Shown here in pieces: positions 46,008 to 55,084 of a stretch of 64,000 nucleotides of DNA; position 1 is the first letter of the stretch; each line of letters begins with the position of its first letter. The notes beneath the pieces were generated by a model. That model ran no database searches. It was not told the DNA's origin and saw only the letters and a program-made list of their open reading frames with translations. This DNA comes from UBA6059 sp965227155 (GTDB taxonomy: Bacteria; Bacteroidota; Bacteroidia; Cytophagales; Cyclobacteriaceae), in the NCBI GenBank assembly GCA_965227155.1, contig OZ245731.1, positions 248,001 through 312,000 of the forward strand, in the 5' to 3' direction. The translations under genes were made by a program, and so were the position numbers.

Positions 46008-47123
46008 ATGAAAAACCTACTTACCTCCTTCTTATTAGTATTATTTGTTACGCCAGCCTTTACACAAGAAATCGATGAGACGCTTCGGATGGATTTTGAA
46101 GACTATGACCCGCCCTCTACGCTAGTAGTACCTGAAAATCCTGTTGTTAAAGCCCGTTACCCCTTTATAGATGTGCATAATCACCAATGGCGTATGAACC
46201 AGCAAGACCTGGATGAGCTCACCGCCCAAATGGATGCGCTCAATATGGGTGTTATGATCAACCTAAGTGGGCGCGGTAGAGGTAGCAGAGGCTATTTTTT
46301 GGAAGTAATGGAGAATGTAGAGGCCAATGCTCCTGACCGGTTTATCATTTTTACTAATATCCAATTCGACGATATTGATGAGCCAGGATGGGGAGAAAAA
46401 ACTGCAGCGCAAATTGAAGAGGATGTGAAAGATGGTGCCAATGGCTTAAAGATTTACAAAAGCCTGGGCCTTAGGTATACCGATAAGGATGGCAACAGAA
46501 TTGCCGTAGATGATCCGAGAATCGATCCGGTGTGGGCCAAATGTGGGGAATTGGGGATACCGGTATTGATACACAGCGCAGATCCCAAACCTTTTTGGCA
46601 GCCACATGACGCCAACAATGAAAGGTGGCTAGAGCTGAAGCTTCGTGCCGGGCGTCAGCAGAGTGAAAATCCTGTAAGCTGGGAGCAAATCATTGCAGAG
46701 CAGCATCATGTTTTTGAGAAGCACCCAAACACTACTTTTATCAACGCGCATTTTGGTTGGTTTGCCAACGACCTTACCCAATTGGGTAAGTTACTAGACA
46801 AGTACCCTAACATGATGGTAGAGATTGGTGCCATTATAGCCGAACTAGGCCGTCAGCCACGCTTCGCCAACCAGTTTTTTGAAAAATACCAGGACAGAGT
46901 GCTATTCGGAAAAGATGCCTACAACCCTGAAGAATATTATACCTACTTCAGAGTATTGGAAACGGCAGACGAGTACTTCCCCTATTACAAAAGATATCAT
47001 GCTTTTTGGAAAATGTACGGCCTGGATCTGCCGGATAACATATTGAGGAAATTGTATTATAAAAATGCACTGCGCATCATCCCTGGTATTGATAAGGATC
47101 TATATCCCGAATGGAGAGAATGA
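46008..47123 (+). CDS. Exported metal-dependent amidohydrolase (amidohydrolase-2 family)
   Basis: A 371-residue protein with a signal peptide (1-19, ending AFTQ). The TIM-barrel metal motif IDVHNHQWRM (about 51-60) matches the HxH of the amidohydrolase-2 group. Later come LIHSADPKPFW, INAHFGWFAND (third His) and VLFGKDAYNPEEY (metal Asp). Related enzymes hydrolyse or decarboxylate small ring compounds, but exported members are mostly uncharacterised. It is divergent from hppD with 137 bp between starts and ends 5 bp before the convergent exonuclease gene. Confidence 0.85.
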   Translation: MKNLLTSFLLVLFVTPAFTQEIDETLRMDFEDYDPPSTLVVPENPVVKARYPFIDVHNHQWRMNQQDLDELTAQMDALNMGVMINLSGRGRGSRGYFLEVMENVEANAPDRFIIFTNIQFDDIDEPGWGEKTAAQIEEDVKDGANGLKIYKSLGLRYTDKDGNRIAVDDPRIDPVWAKCGELGIPVLIHSADPKPFWQPHDANNERWLELKLRAGRQQSENPVSWEQIIAEQHHVFEKHPNTTFINAHFGWFANDLTQLGKLLDKYPNMMVEIGAIIAELGRQPRFANQFFEKYQDRVLFGKDAYNPEEYYTYFRVLETADEYFPYYKRYHAFWKMYGLDLPDNILRKLYYKNALRIIPGIDKDLYPEWRE

Positions 47124-47128
47124 CAAGA

Positions 47129-48499
47129 TTAGTACTGAATTAGCTTGATGGATTGGTTCTTTCGCTTGATGTAGCCTTGAATAATGCGGCTGATTTCGCG
47201 GTTTCCCATGTTGCCCTTAGTGCAATCCTTTAGGTAGTCGAGGTTGTTGTTGGCCATAGAAATGTCCGCATAGCCATAGCCCTGGTATCGACCATTTTCC
47301 ACCTTTACCACCGCCAGCTCCTCTTCATGTCGGCCATTGTCCAGCACCAAAAAGTTGGGATACTTGAAGTTGGAGGTTTTAATGGCTGTCTCAGCCCGCT
47401 GGTTATACGCCTTCGGTGATTCCTTGCCTGCACATGCACCATTGCAAAACTTGATATTATAATGAAAGCAAGGTTTATCTGAGGCTTTTTCCAAATCACT
47501 TAGTTGAAGGCAGAGTTTATGCCTTTTTGATAGGCGATACAATTGATTTCTGGCCTCCTCCTCTGTGCTGCATAAAATAATCGGATCAGCACCTTTTATT
47601 TTGCCATACCTGAAATGGATAAAGCCATCGATCTGGAATTCTGCAAAAATCCCGTACTTGAAGGAATTTCTAATCTGAGCTTTATTGTAAAACGGCTGAT
47701 GCTTTTTTATTTCTTCTGATTCTTTTAGCAATGCCAGCAACTCGCTACCTGTAAGCTCGTATTGGATTTCGGCTACCTTGTTTTTGAGATCCATGGCGCG
47801 TGCAGAGGTAGGCTTGTGCAAATGTTTCACTACGCGAGTCCTGATTTGTTTGCTTTTGCCTATGTAGAGTAATTCATGGTCTTTATCGAAAAAATAATAG
47901 ACCCCAACTTCGTCGGGCAACGCATCAATAGCAGATTTATTAAGGTGTTCATTGATCCTGCCGGGCAATACCTGCCGCTTGGTCTGCCTTTCAAAAGCTT
48001 TTTGGGAGCCTTTCTGCATGAGGATTTCCAAAAGCTTGACTGTGGCAAAGGCATCTCCCCCAGCTCTGTGCCTGTCCTTGATCTTTATGCCAAACTCACC
48101 TACCAGCTTTCCCAGGCTGTATGATTTGAAGCCTGGTACAATTTCCTTACTGAGCTTGACCGTGCACAGGGTATCTCTTTCAAAATGATAGCCCAGCCGC
48201 TTAAATTCCCATTTCAGAAAATTATAGTCAAACCCGGCATTGTGTGCCACAAATACGTGCCCTTCGGTAATTTCCACTACTCTCTTAGCCACCTCATAAA
48301 ACTTTGGTGCATCGGCTACCATTTCATTGGTGATGCCGGTAAGTCTTGTAATAAAATCGGGAATGCTACATTCGGGATTGATCAGACTCACAAATTCATC
48401 AACGACCTGAAATCCATCGTGAAGATATATGGCAATCTCTGTGATTTTACCAAATTTGGCATTACCGCCCGTTGTTTCTAAGTCTACTACTGCATACAT
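47129..48499 (-). CDS. DEDDh 3'-5' exonuclease fused to a GIY-YIG (UvrC/Cho-like) nuclease
   Basis: A 456-residue protein. The N-terminal exonuclease of DNA polymerase III epsilon type (1 to about 170) has VVDLETTGG, VFVAHNAGFDYNFLK and HRAGGDAFATVKLLE. The GIY-YIG domain (about 195-280) has DEVGVYYFFDKDHELLYIGK with the catalytic Arg in QIRTRVVKH. A UvrC-like cysteine segment follows (CFHYNIKFCNGACAGKE). The fusion is a known type in several phyla, probably acting in DNA repair as an accessory to or substitute for UvrC. It is a single gene, convergent with the amidohydrolase. Confidence 0.93.
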   Translation of the reverse strand: MYAVVDLETTGGNAKFGKITEIAIYLHDGFQVVDEFVSLINPECSIPDFITRLTGITNEMVADAPKFYEVAKRVVEITEGHVFVAHNAGFDYNFLKWEFKRLGYHFERDTLCTVKLSKEIVPGFKSYSLGKLVGEFGIKIKDRHRAGGDAFATVKLLEILMQKGSQKAFERQTKRQVLPGRINEHLNKSAIDALPDEVGVYYFFDKDHELLYIGKSKQIRTRVVKHLHKPTSARAMDLKNKVAEIQYELTGSELLALLKESEEIKKHQPFYNKAQIRNSFKYGIFAEFQIDGFIHFRYGKIKGADPIILCSTEEEARNQLYRLSKRHKLCLQLSDLEKASDKPCFHYNIKFCNGACAGKESPKAYNQRAETAIKTSNFKYPNFLVLDNGRHEEELAVVKVENGRYQGYGYADISMANNNLDYLKDCTKGNMGNREISRIIQGYIKRKNQSIKLIQY

Positions 48500-48575
48500 A
48501 TAACCGCTGGTGGAGGAACGCCCGAGCGCTTTCTATAATCTTATTTATCTTGATCCCAAATTAATCAATCCTGTT

Positions 48576-51116
48576 ATGAAATTTAGACTGATTACCAGCT
48601 TATTGCTGTTTCCTTTGATGTGCCTGGCACAGGATCCCTATTATTTTCCTGACTCGCGCAATTTTGATAATGATATACCCTCCCCCGAGGCATTTCTGGG
48701 GTATAATGTGGGAGAATTTCATACCCGACACGACCGCCTGGTGAGCTATTTTGAAGCTTTGGCTGAAGCTTCTTCAAAAGCTACCATACAAACCATTGGT
48801 TACACCTATGAACATCGCCCACAGATCGTGCTTACAATCACCAGCGAATCCAACCACGCCAACCTTGAAGCCCTCAGGCAGGAGCATCTTAAAATCTCAG
48901 ATCCTGCACAGGCCATGCCCGATCTTGCCAATGTCCCGGCTATTATAGTGCTGGGGTACAATGTGCATGGCAATGAGCCATCAAGCAGCGAAGCAGCTAT
49001 GCTAATGGCCTATTATCTACTGGCTTCCAAAGAGACTGAAGTTGCTGACTATTTGGATAACACCATTATTCACGTAGAACCAGTACTTAACCCTGATGGC
49101 AGAGATCGCCACACCAATTGGGCCAATATGCATAAAGGCGATCCACTGGTGGCCGACCCCAACGACCGAGAGCATAATGAGGTGTGGCCTAGTGGCAGGG
49201 TGAACCATTATTGGTACGATCTCAATAGAGACTGGCTGCCGCTATCGCATGTAGAAAGCCAGGCAAGGATAAAGTTTTACCACAAGTGGTATCCCAATCT
49301 GGGCACGGATTACCATGAAATGGGAACCAACAGCACCTATTTCTTTGAACCAACAAAACCTTTTGGCTCTGAAAACCCCATTGTGCCACGTACCAATTAT
49401 GATGGACTAAATAACCTGATGAAACCATATTTTGCAGCTTCCCTTGATAAAATAGGCTCGCTTTACTTTACCAAAGAGGTTTATGACAACTCTTATCCGG
49501 GATATGGTTCCACCTATCAGGATATTCATGGCGGATTGGGTCTGGTGTTTGAGCAGGCCAGTTCACGAGGACATTTGCAAGCCAGTGAAACGAGAGAAGT
49601 AAGCTTTCCCTTCACTATTAGAAACCACCTGATGACATCCATAGGAACAGTAAAAGGTGTGGTGGAAAATAAAGTAAAATTTCAGCAACACCAGCGGGAG
49701 TTTTTTGAATATGCTTTGAATCAGGGACAAAAAGACCCTGTAAAAGCATGGGTTTTTGGGGATGCTAATGACCCTACACGTACGAGAATATTCCTGGATC
49801 TACTACTACAACATAAAATAAAGGTCTACCAAAACAAGGAAACAAGAACAGTCGCGGGTAATACCTACACGCCAGGCAACTCCTATTTTGTGCCTACCAA
49901 TCAGCGTCAATATTTGATGGTAAAGTCATTCTTCGAACCGGTAAAGGAGTTTTATGACTCAGTATTTTATGATGCGTCTACCTGGACAATGTCGCTCGCT
50001 TCCGGTTTACCTCACGCCGCTATAAAAGGTAATGTAAACCTTGACGAAGAGGTGACAGCAGTTCCAGAAAACAATATTGCTTGGGAGAAAGCCCGATATG
50101 CCTATCTCATAGACTGGAAGGATTATGCAGCTCCAAAGGCTTTGTACCATCTGCTGAAAAATGATGTATATGTACATACCGCTTTCAAGCCATTTTCCGC
50201 ACAAACTTCCCAGGGTCAAAAAGACTTTGGCTATGGCACCCTGATGATATCGGTAGTGGATCAGGATATTGAGCAGGATGCATTGCATCAGTTGGTGAAG
50301 GAAGCTGCAAGCTTCGCCAGTATAACTGTTTATGCTACGAATACCGGTTTAAGTGTAGATGGTATTGATTTAGGCTCGCGGAATTTCAGAAAAGTGAATA
50401 CACCAAAGGCAATGATGATCGTGGGAGAAGGAGTCTATCTCTATGAAGCCGGAGAGGTATGGCATTTATTGGACAGCAAAGTGAATATGCCGATCACCAA
50501 AGTAGATAAAGTGGATTTGGGTAGGGTAAATCTTGATGATTACACTACTGTAGTGATGGTAAACGGTAGGTACAATGACCTTTCCGATTCCTTTGTGTCA
50601 AAGCTTAAAAGCTGGTTAGCTGAAGGGAATACGCTTATCGCTCAAAAATCAGCCGTGGAATGGGCCATAAAAAAGGAGCTGGTAAAAGAGGAACTTATTG
50701 AGGCTGAAGAAGAAGCAACAATGCGCATGCCTTATGTTTCTTCCAGAGACCATTATGGTTCAAAAGTAATAGGAGGCTCGATCTATGAAGTCAACCTGGA
50801 TCTCAGCCACCCTATCGCTTTTGGTTATTCGTCTGAAAATTTGCCTGTTTACAGAAACAGCAACCTATTCTTAAAGCCTAGCAAGAATAACTTTTCAACG
50901 GTCGCTAAATACACGGAAAACCCATGGCTAAGCGGCTATGTGAAGGCAGATAATATACCCTATGTGGCGCAATCTGCTTCTATATTGGTATCTAAAGCAG
51001 GTAGAGGAAGGGTTGTATTGATGACTGATAACCCAAACTTTCGAGGGTATTGGTATGGTACCAATAAATTGTTTTTGAATGCGCTGTTTTTTGGCAATCT
51101 GGTAAGTGTGCCATAA
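48576..51116 (+). CDS. Exported M14-family zinc carboxypeptidase
   Basis: The ATG at 48576 (846 residues) sets a signal peptide MKFRLITSLLLFPLMCLAQ; the GTG 66 bp upstream was rejected. The peptidase domain (about 40-370) has VHGNEPSSSEAAMLMA (the HxxE zinc site), an Asn/Arg substrate segment VEPVLNPDGRDRHTNW, the third-ligand region DWLPLSHVESQ, and VFEQASSRG with the probable catalytic Glu. The remaining 450 residues contain a class I glutamine amidotransferase-like fold region (about 610-740; MMIVGEG, VVMVNGRYNDL) as often seen in large Bacteroidota M14 proteins. Likely takes peptides apart outside the cytoplasm. A long hairpin terminator follows. Confidence 0.9.
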   Translation: MKFRLITSLLLFPLMCLAQDPYYFPDSRNFDNDIPSPEAFLGYNVGEFHTRHDRLVSYFEALAEASSKATIQTIGYTYEHRPQIVLTITSESNHANLEALRQEHLKISDPAQAMPDLANVPAIIVLGYNVHGNEPSSSEAAMLMAYYLLASKETEVADYLDNTIIHVEPVLNPDGRDRHTNWANMHKGDPLVADPNDREHNEVWPSGRVNHYWYDLNRDWLPLSHVESQARIKFYHKWYPNLGTDYHEMGTNSTYFFEPTKPFGSENPIVPRTNYDGLNNLMKPYFAASLDKIGSLYFTKEVYDNSYPGYGSTYQDIHGGLGLVFEQASSRGHLQASETREVSFPFTIRNHLMTSIGTVKGVVENKVKFQQHQREFFEYALNQGQKDPVKAWVFGDANDPTRTRIFLDLLLQHKIKVYQNKETRTVAGNTYTPGNSYFVPTNQRQYLMVKSFFEPVKEFYDSVFYDASTWTMSLASGLPHAAIKGNVNLDEEVTAVPENNIAWEKARYAYLIDWKDYAAPKALYHLLKNDVYVHTAFKPFSAQTSQGQKDFGYGTLMISVVDQDIEQDALHQLVKEAASFASITVYATNTGLSVDGIDLGSRNFRKVNTPKAMMIVGEGVYLYEAGEVWHLLDSKVNMPITKVDKVDLGRVNLDDYTTVVMVNGRYNDLSDSFVSKLKSWLAEGNTLIAQKSAVEWAIKKELVKEELIEAEEEATMRMPYVSSRDHYGSKVIGGSIYEVNLDLSHPIAFGYSSENLPVYRNSNLFLKPSKNNFSTVAKYTENPWLSGYVKADNIPYVAQSASILVSKAGRGRVVLMTDNPNFRGYWYGTNKLFLNALFFGNLVSVP

Positions 51117-51126
51117 AGCAATAAAA

Positions 51127-51177
51127 AAAATCGATACATCTATTTGTGAGGTTAACCACGGTAGATGTATCGATTTT
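51127..51177. terminator. Long bidirectional hairpin terminator
   Basis: Arms AAAATCGATACATCTA (51127-51142) and TAGATGTATCGATTTT (51162-51177) pair perfectly over 16 bp, with a 19-base loop. A- and T-rich ends on both sides allow use by the M14 gene (plus) and the lipocalin-like gene (minus), whose stops lie 10 bp on each side. Confidence 0.85.
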
Positions 51178-51186
51178 ATTCTAACC

Positions 51187-51719
51187 TTACTTTACAAGAG
51201 TTAATTCTACTTCAACCTCAATGGTTTCATTAGTACCGTCCTCATTTAAGTCTTCAGAATTATCTTCTTCAATAATACTCATTCTTAAAAGACTAGAAGT
51301 CAACTGAGAAATTTGTGCTGTAAGCTCTCTCCTTCTGAGGTGAAAGTAACAGCAGTCTCGCTTGAATTTAAAACATAGGTACCTGTTTCATCAGGTTCAC
51401 CAGGCGCTGTAACACGATAAGTACCATCAGCATTAAAAGTAAAAGCCACACCCTCAAGGCCAGTTTCATCTTCGAAAGCAGTTTCAAATAATGCCAGTGC
51501 AATAATGGCATCAGCACTTGAAGCACCTAGCTCATCAACCAAATACTGAATGAAATCCACTCCATTTACAGAAATGTTGAGGCTAGCATCATCATACTGC
51601 CAGGTACCAACTATTTCTGAGGTTGGTTGTGCATCATCCTCATCATCACTACCACAAGATGATATCCAAAGCAATCCTGCAAGGGACATCATGAATAGAA
51701 AATACTTAGTAACGTTCAT
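51187..51719 (-). pseudogene. Lipocalin-like lipoprotein with an apparent frameshift in its C-terminal part
   Basis: The start ATG 51719 follows a TTG; the signal has Cys22 in SSC, then an acidic spacer GSDDEDDAQP. The mature part has the lipocalin-like opening IVGTWQYDDASLNI, then FTFNADGTYRV and GTYVLNSSETAVTFTS. Near 51330-51336, inside a GA repeat, the frame is lost and stops at 51300. In the neighbouring frame the protein continues smoothly (LTAQISQLTSSLLRMSIIEE, then TIEVEVELTLVK) to a stop at 51187-51189, next to the terminator. Removing one GA or adding one base restores about 177 residues. Two-base expansion of the GA run or a sequence error are both possible. Confidence 0.7.
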
Positions 51720-51844
51720 CAAATTTTGATTTTTAATTTTGACACTAAGTTATATACAAATCCAATCTGCCAATTGAAACCTTTGCTATTTTATGGGCAT
51801 TATATTTGCAATCCATCATTGCGTATTGTCTATTTTTGAATCAC

Positions 51845-52420
51845 ATGAAATTATTCTGCAGTATTATTTTCATTTTGGCAAGCTTTGTAAGCCTGGCACA
51901 ACGGCCTACTGAAACCGAATACCTTACCATGATGGATGAAGGTGCTAATCTAATGTACGAAGGTCAGTATACTCGTGCAGATAGTACATTCAAGATTGTA
52001 CTGGCAAACCTCAATGTACTTCCTGCCAATCTGGCCTTTTATTTTGGCCGCAACTCCTTTTACCTTGAAAAATACAAGCAGGCAATAAATTGGCTCAACA
52101 AGTATATCGAACTCAGGGGTACCAAAGGGCAATATTTCGATGAAGCAATTAGTATATTGGAAGCCTCCAATACCAAATTTGCCACAGAGAAGGAACAAGC
52201 AACTGCAGAGGTTTTGGCAGAGCTCACCAAGGACACTTACCTGGAATGCCCGCACGATAAGGTGCTATGTCCGGTTTGTAAAGGCAGTGGTGTACTGATC
52301 AAAGGGGGTGCATTTGGCAATGTCTATCAAACCTGCCCCTTTGATGGTGGGGATGGTTTTCTAACCTGCGATGAATATAATCTATTTCTGAGGGGTGAGC
52401 TACAACCCGCAAAAAATTAA
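51845..52420 (+). CDS. Exported TPR-like protein with a C-terminal cysteine motif (DnaJ zinc-finger-like)
   Basis: The ATG at 51845 (191 residues) gives a signal peptide ending SLAQ (about 20). Residues about 28-130 look like two or three tetratricopeptide-type helix pairs (GANLMYEGQYTRADSTFKIV, FYFGRNSFYLEKYKQAINWL, FDEAISILEASN). The C-terminus has six Cys: ECPHDKVLCPVCKGSGVL, with the CxxCxGxG pattern of DnaJ zinc fingers, then TCPFDGGDGFLTC. A zinc site outside the cytoplasm is unusual. It lies 4 bp upstream of the next gene, forming an operon with two further unknown genes. Confidence 0.75.
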   Translation: MKLFCSIIFILASFVSLAQRPTETEYLTMMDEGANLMYEGQYTRADSTFKIVLANLNVLPANLAFYFGRNSFYLEKYKQAINWLNKYIELRGTKGQYFDEAISILEASNTKFATEKEQATAEVLAELTKDTYLECPHDKVLCPVCKGSGVLIKGGAFGNVYQTCPFDGGDGFLTCDEYNLFLRGELQPAKN

Positions 52421-52424
52421 GGCT

Positions 52425-52910
52425 ATGAAGAAATACTACTCATTGTTGATGCTCCTAGGCCTAAGTATTGGCTTTGCATCTTATACACAGGGTCAATCAC
52501 GTGTGGAAGATTTCCAAACATTGATGAACCACCTCAATACCGGCAAGGCTGCGCGGGCTGTTTTTGATTATGCCAAATGTGATCTTAAGATTGACGGCAA
52601 GGATAGCGATTATAAGCCTCAGGCTATTGGTGGTATGTCCATCGATGTTTATGAATATTTTGCCAAAGGTGCGGTAAGGAATGACCGGGCCTATGTAGTA
52701 TTTTCAGAGAATAAACTGATTGAAAATCCTATCGGTGAGGGATATGTGTACAATTATGCCAAAGTGCGGGTTTATGAAGATGGTGAGGTCATTATATACG
52801 TCCGGTACCTGGACCCCATGGATTATTCAGTAAAAATGGATGAGTCATTTCGTACCTCAATAAAAACAGCAACAAATGATGCAGGGGCATCATTTTTCGT
52901 AGATCTGTAA
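52425..52910 (+). CDS. Exported VirK-like protein
   Basis: The ATG at 52425 (161 residues) gives a signal peptide ending TQGQ; an upstream GTG overlapping the previous gene was rejected. The mature part (RVEDFQTLMNHLNTGKAARA, FDYAKCDLKIDGK, SIDVYEYFAKGAVRNDRAYV, KVRVYEDGEVIIYVRYLDP) resembles the VirK family, small beta-rich periplasmic proteins of unclear role. The stop overlaps the next start (TAATG), so the three genes from 51845 are probably translated as one unit. The family call is by memory of the pattern only. Confidence 0.65.
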   Translation: MKKYYSLLMLLGLSIGFASYTQGQSRVEDFQTLMNHLNTGKAARAVFDYAKCDLKIDGKDSDYKPQAIGGMSIDVYEYFAKGAVRNDRAYVVFSENKLIENPIGEGYVYNYAKVRVYEDGEVIIYVRYLDPMDYSVKMDESFRTSIKTATNDAGASFFVDL

Positions 52911-53458
52911 TGATCAAAAAGCCCTATTCTACCCGAGTACATCTGCCCTGGCTTACCTTCAAATTTATGGTGATCAACAGCATCATGCTGCTTGTTTACC
53001 ACCTTTTAAGTTTCAATCTGAGAATATTTGAAAGATGGAGTGAGCCCAGGAGCCTTTTGGTCTTTGGCATTATTGGCCTGCTCATGGTGGCCGGTTTTTT
53101 CCTCATGCGAAGTGCTGTGAAGAATACTTTTGGGATTTTTATTCATCCCGATAGCATCAACTTTGAATTCCCATTGTATTTCCACAAAAAAATATACCCC
53201 TGGGAGGCATTTAAAGGCTTTAGTACATCACATAGTCTAAACTTTAATGTGATCATTTTTTACCTTAAAAACGGCGAGCATATCGTAGTATCCCAAAGGA
53301 GTGTGTGGAATTTCGCTGATTTTCGATATTTCCTGGGCAAATGCCCTATAACATATCTAGGCAGGGAACCATTTCGATTAAGCTTAGCTTTTCCCAACCC
53401 TTTGAAGCGTAGGTTTTTATTCGATAGCGAGCAGCCAGGCAAAGGCGAAGGGCGCTAA
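52910..53458 (+). CDS. Two-helix membrane protein of unknown function
   Basis: A 182-residue protein with two membrane segments (about 17-37 and 48-68) and a cytoplasmic C-terminal domain of about 110 residues that looks beta-rich and PH-like (GIFIHPDSINFEFPLYFHKK, YPWEAFKGF, VIIFYLKNGEHIVVS). It was not recognised as a named family. It is the last gene of the three-gene set. Its 3' end overlaps the convergent GH13 gene by 42 bp. Confidence 0.7.
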   Translation: MIKKPYSTRVHLPWLTFKFMVINSIMLLVYHLLSFNLRIFERWSEPRSLLVFGIIGLLMVAGFFLMRSAVKNTFGIFIHPDSINFEFPLYFHKKIYPWEAFKGFSTSHSLNFNVIIFYLKNGEHIVVSQRSVWNFADFRYFLGKCPITYLGREPFRLSLAFPNPLKRRFLFDSEQPGKGEGR

Positions 53459-55084
53459 CTCGCGGCCACCTGATCCATTCAGGTAATCCCATCCCTGCTC
53501 ATACTGGCGCGGCATGCTAAACACCTTATCACTCAAATTAAAAATCGCATGGAGCTTCCTTTGATCAAAGGTTCTTTGAAGCAGGAAAACCTGGTCTGTA
53601 ATTTTTGAAAAGCTAAAGCCGGCATTGGGGTGGAAGCATGGTTCCGACTTTCTTATTTTCAATAACTGTAGTAATCCATTATAAACATGATATCTCAAAA
53701 TGCTTTTATCGGAAAGACCTTCAGCTAGTTCATCAAAATCAAGTTTCTCACGGTTGATCGCCCTGTTGTAGCCATACTTTTTAACGCCCTCATGGTCATT
53801 TTGTGAACCAATCATTGTATGAAAATATATTGCCGGCAGCCCGGGCATGGTCATCAAAACTGCCTGTGATAATAATAATTTGGCTACCTTGATTTCCTGC
53901 GGCTCTTGAGGATGCGAAAGCAAATCGAAATAAACGCAGTTTAGTTCATAAGGTGCCTGACTGCCATCCTCCAGAGTACGGTAACTCACCCTGCCTCCAT
54001 GCTCTAAAGATTTATCTACAAGAAATTGAATCTCTTCATCTGGTAAGATCCCCGTAATTGGCCTAACGCCTACACCATCATGACTGGCGGTGAAATTAAA
54101 AAAGCAGACTTCATCAGAAGGTAGTGTTAGAGATTGTCCCCATTTTACCAGGGTATTTACATCCTGCTTCAGTATGCTGTAAGCCAGCAGCGGTGGTAGT
54201 GTGAAGTTGTAAATAAGATGTGCTTCGTTGTGTCCATTACCAAAATAGCTGATATTTTCCTGGTGTGGCACATTGGTTTCAGTGATCAGGTAAGTTTTGC
54301 GCCCTGTCTGCTCCAACACCTTACGCATGAGCTGGATCAATAAATGAGTTTCCTCTAAATGAATACAGGAAGTCCCAATCATTTTCCAAATAAACCCAAC
54401 TGCATCTAATCTGATAAACATTGCTCCTTTGGCACAATAGAAAAGCAATACCTCCAATACAGCCAATAATACCTTTGGATTGCTATAGTTCAAGTCTATC
54501 TGGTCAGCACTGAAAGTAGACCATAAGTGTACAAAATCTCCATTTTGTTTTTCAAATCTGGTAAGCAATGGGCTTGTTCGTGGGCGCGTTACAGCTGTTA
54601 AATCAATCTCAGGGTCGATATTGGTAAAAAAATTATCATAGGCGTCATCATTTTCCAGATAGCCTTTCAGCCAATCAGATTTACTGGAAATATGATTGAT
54701 TACGGCATCAAACATGATGCTGTAGCTGCCACAAAGCTTTTCGATATCCTGCCAGTCACCCAAATCGGGATTTACCGCCATGTAGTCTGTGACGGAAAAG
54801 CCATCATCTGAGGTATAGGGGTAAAATGGTAGTATATGTACAGCATTGATTACACCCTTCAGGTATTGATCTACAAAAGTTTTTAAAGTTTCCAAAGGCC
54901 TTTCCCCATGTCGCTGCAAATGGTCACCGTAGCAAATAAGCATCACATCCTTTTCGGTAAGAGGATGTGATGCCTTTTCAATGTGAGGAGCATATTTAGC
55001 TATAAGCGTTTCAATTGATTGGCTTAAGGCTGATATATCCTCCGATGGGTATACTTTTAATAATATTTCCCCGATAGAACTCAT
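53417..55084 (-). CDS. GH13 subfamily 18-like sugar phosphorylase
   Basis: A 555-residue protein. Catalytic residues are in place: nucleophile Asp in FIRLDAVGFIWK (about 228), acid/base Glu in YLITETNVPHQEN (about 270) and the transition-state Asp in FTASHDGVGVRP (about 330). The entry VMLICYGDHLQRHGERPL and NAVHILPFYPYTSDDGFSV are typical of the sucrose phosphorylase group (sucrose, sucrose 6'-phosphate or glucosylglycerate). It splits an alpha-glucoside with phosphate to alpha-glucose 1-phosphate in the cytoplasm. No signal peptide. The substrate cannot be decided here. Its ATG overlaps the M20 peptidase stop (TAATG). Confidence 0.88.
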   Translation of the reverse strand: MSSIGEILLKVYPSEDISALSQSIETLIAKYAPHIEKASHPLTEKDVMLICYGDHLQRHGERPLETLKTFVDQYLKGVINAVHILPFYPYTSDDGFSVTDYMAVNPDLGDWQDIEKLCGSYSIMFDAVINHISSKSDWLKGYLENDDAYDNFFTNIDPEIDLTAVTRPRTSPLLTRFEKQNGDFVHLWSTFSADQIDLNYSNPKVLLAVLEVLLFYCAKGAMFIRLDAVGFIWKMIGTSCIHLEETHLLIQLMRKVLEQTGRKTYLITETNVPHQENISYFGNGHNEAHLIYNFTLPPLLAYSILKQDVNTLVKWGQSLTLPSDEVCFFNFTASHDGVGVRPITGILPDEEIQFLVDKSLEHGGRVSYRTLEDGSQAPYELNCVYFDLLSHPQEPQEIKVAKLLLSQAVLMTMPGLPAIYFHTMIGSQNDHEGVKKYGYNRAINREKLDFDELAEGLSDKSILRYHVYNGLLQLLKIRKSEPCFHPNAGFSFSKITDQVFLLQRTFDQRKLHAIFNLSDKVFSMPRQYEQGWDYLNGSGGRELAPFAFAWLLAIE

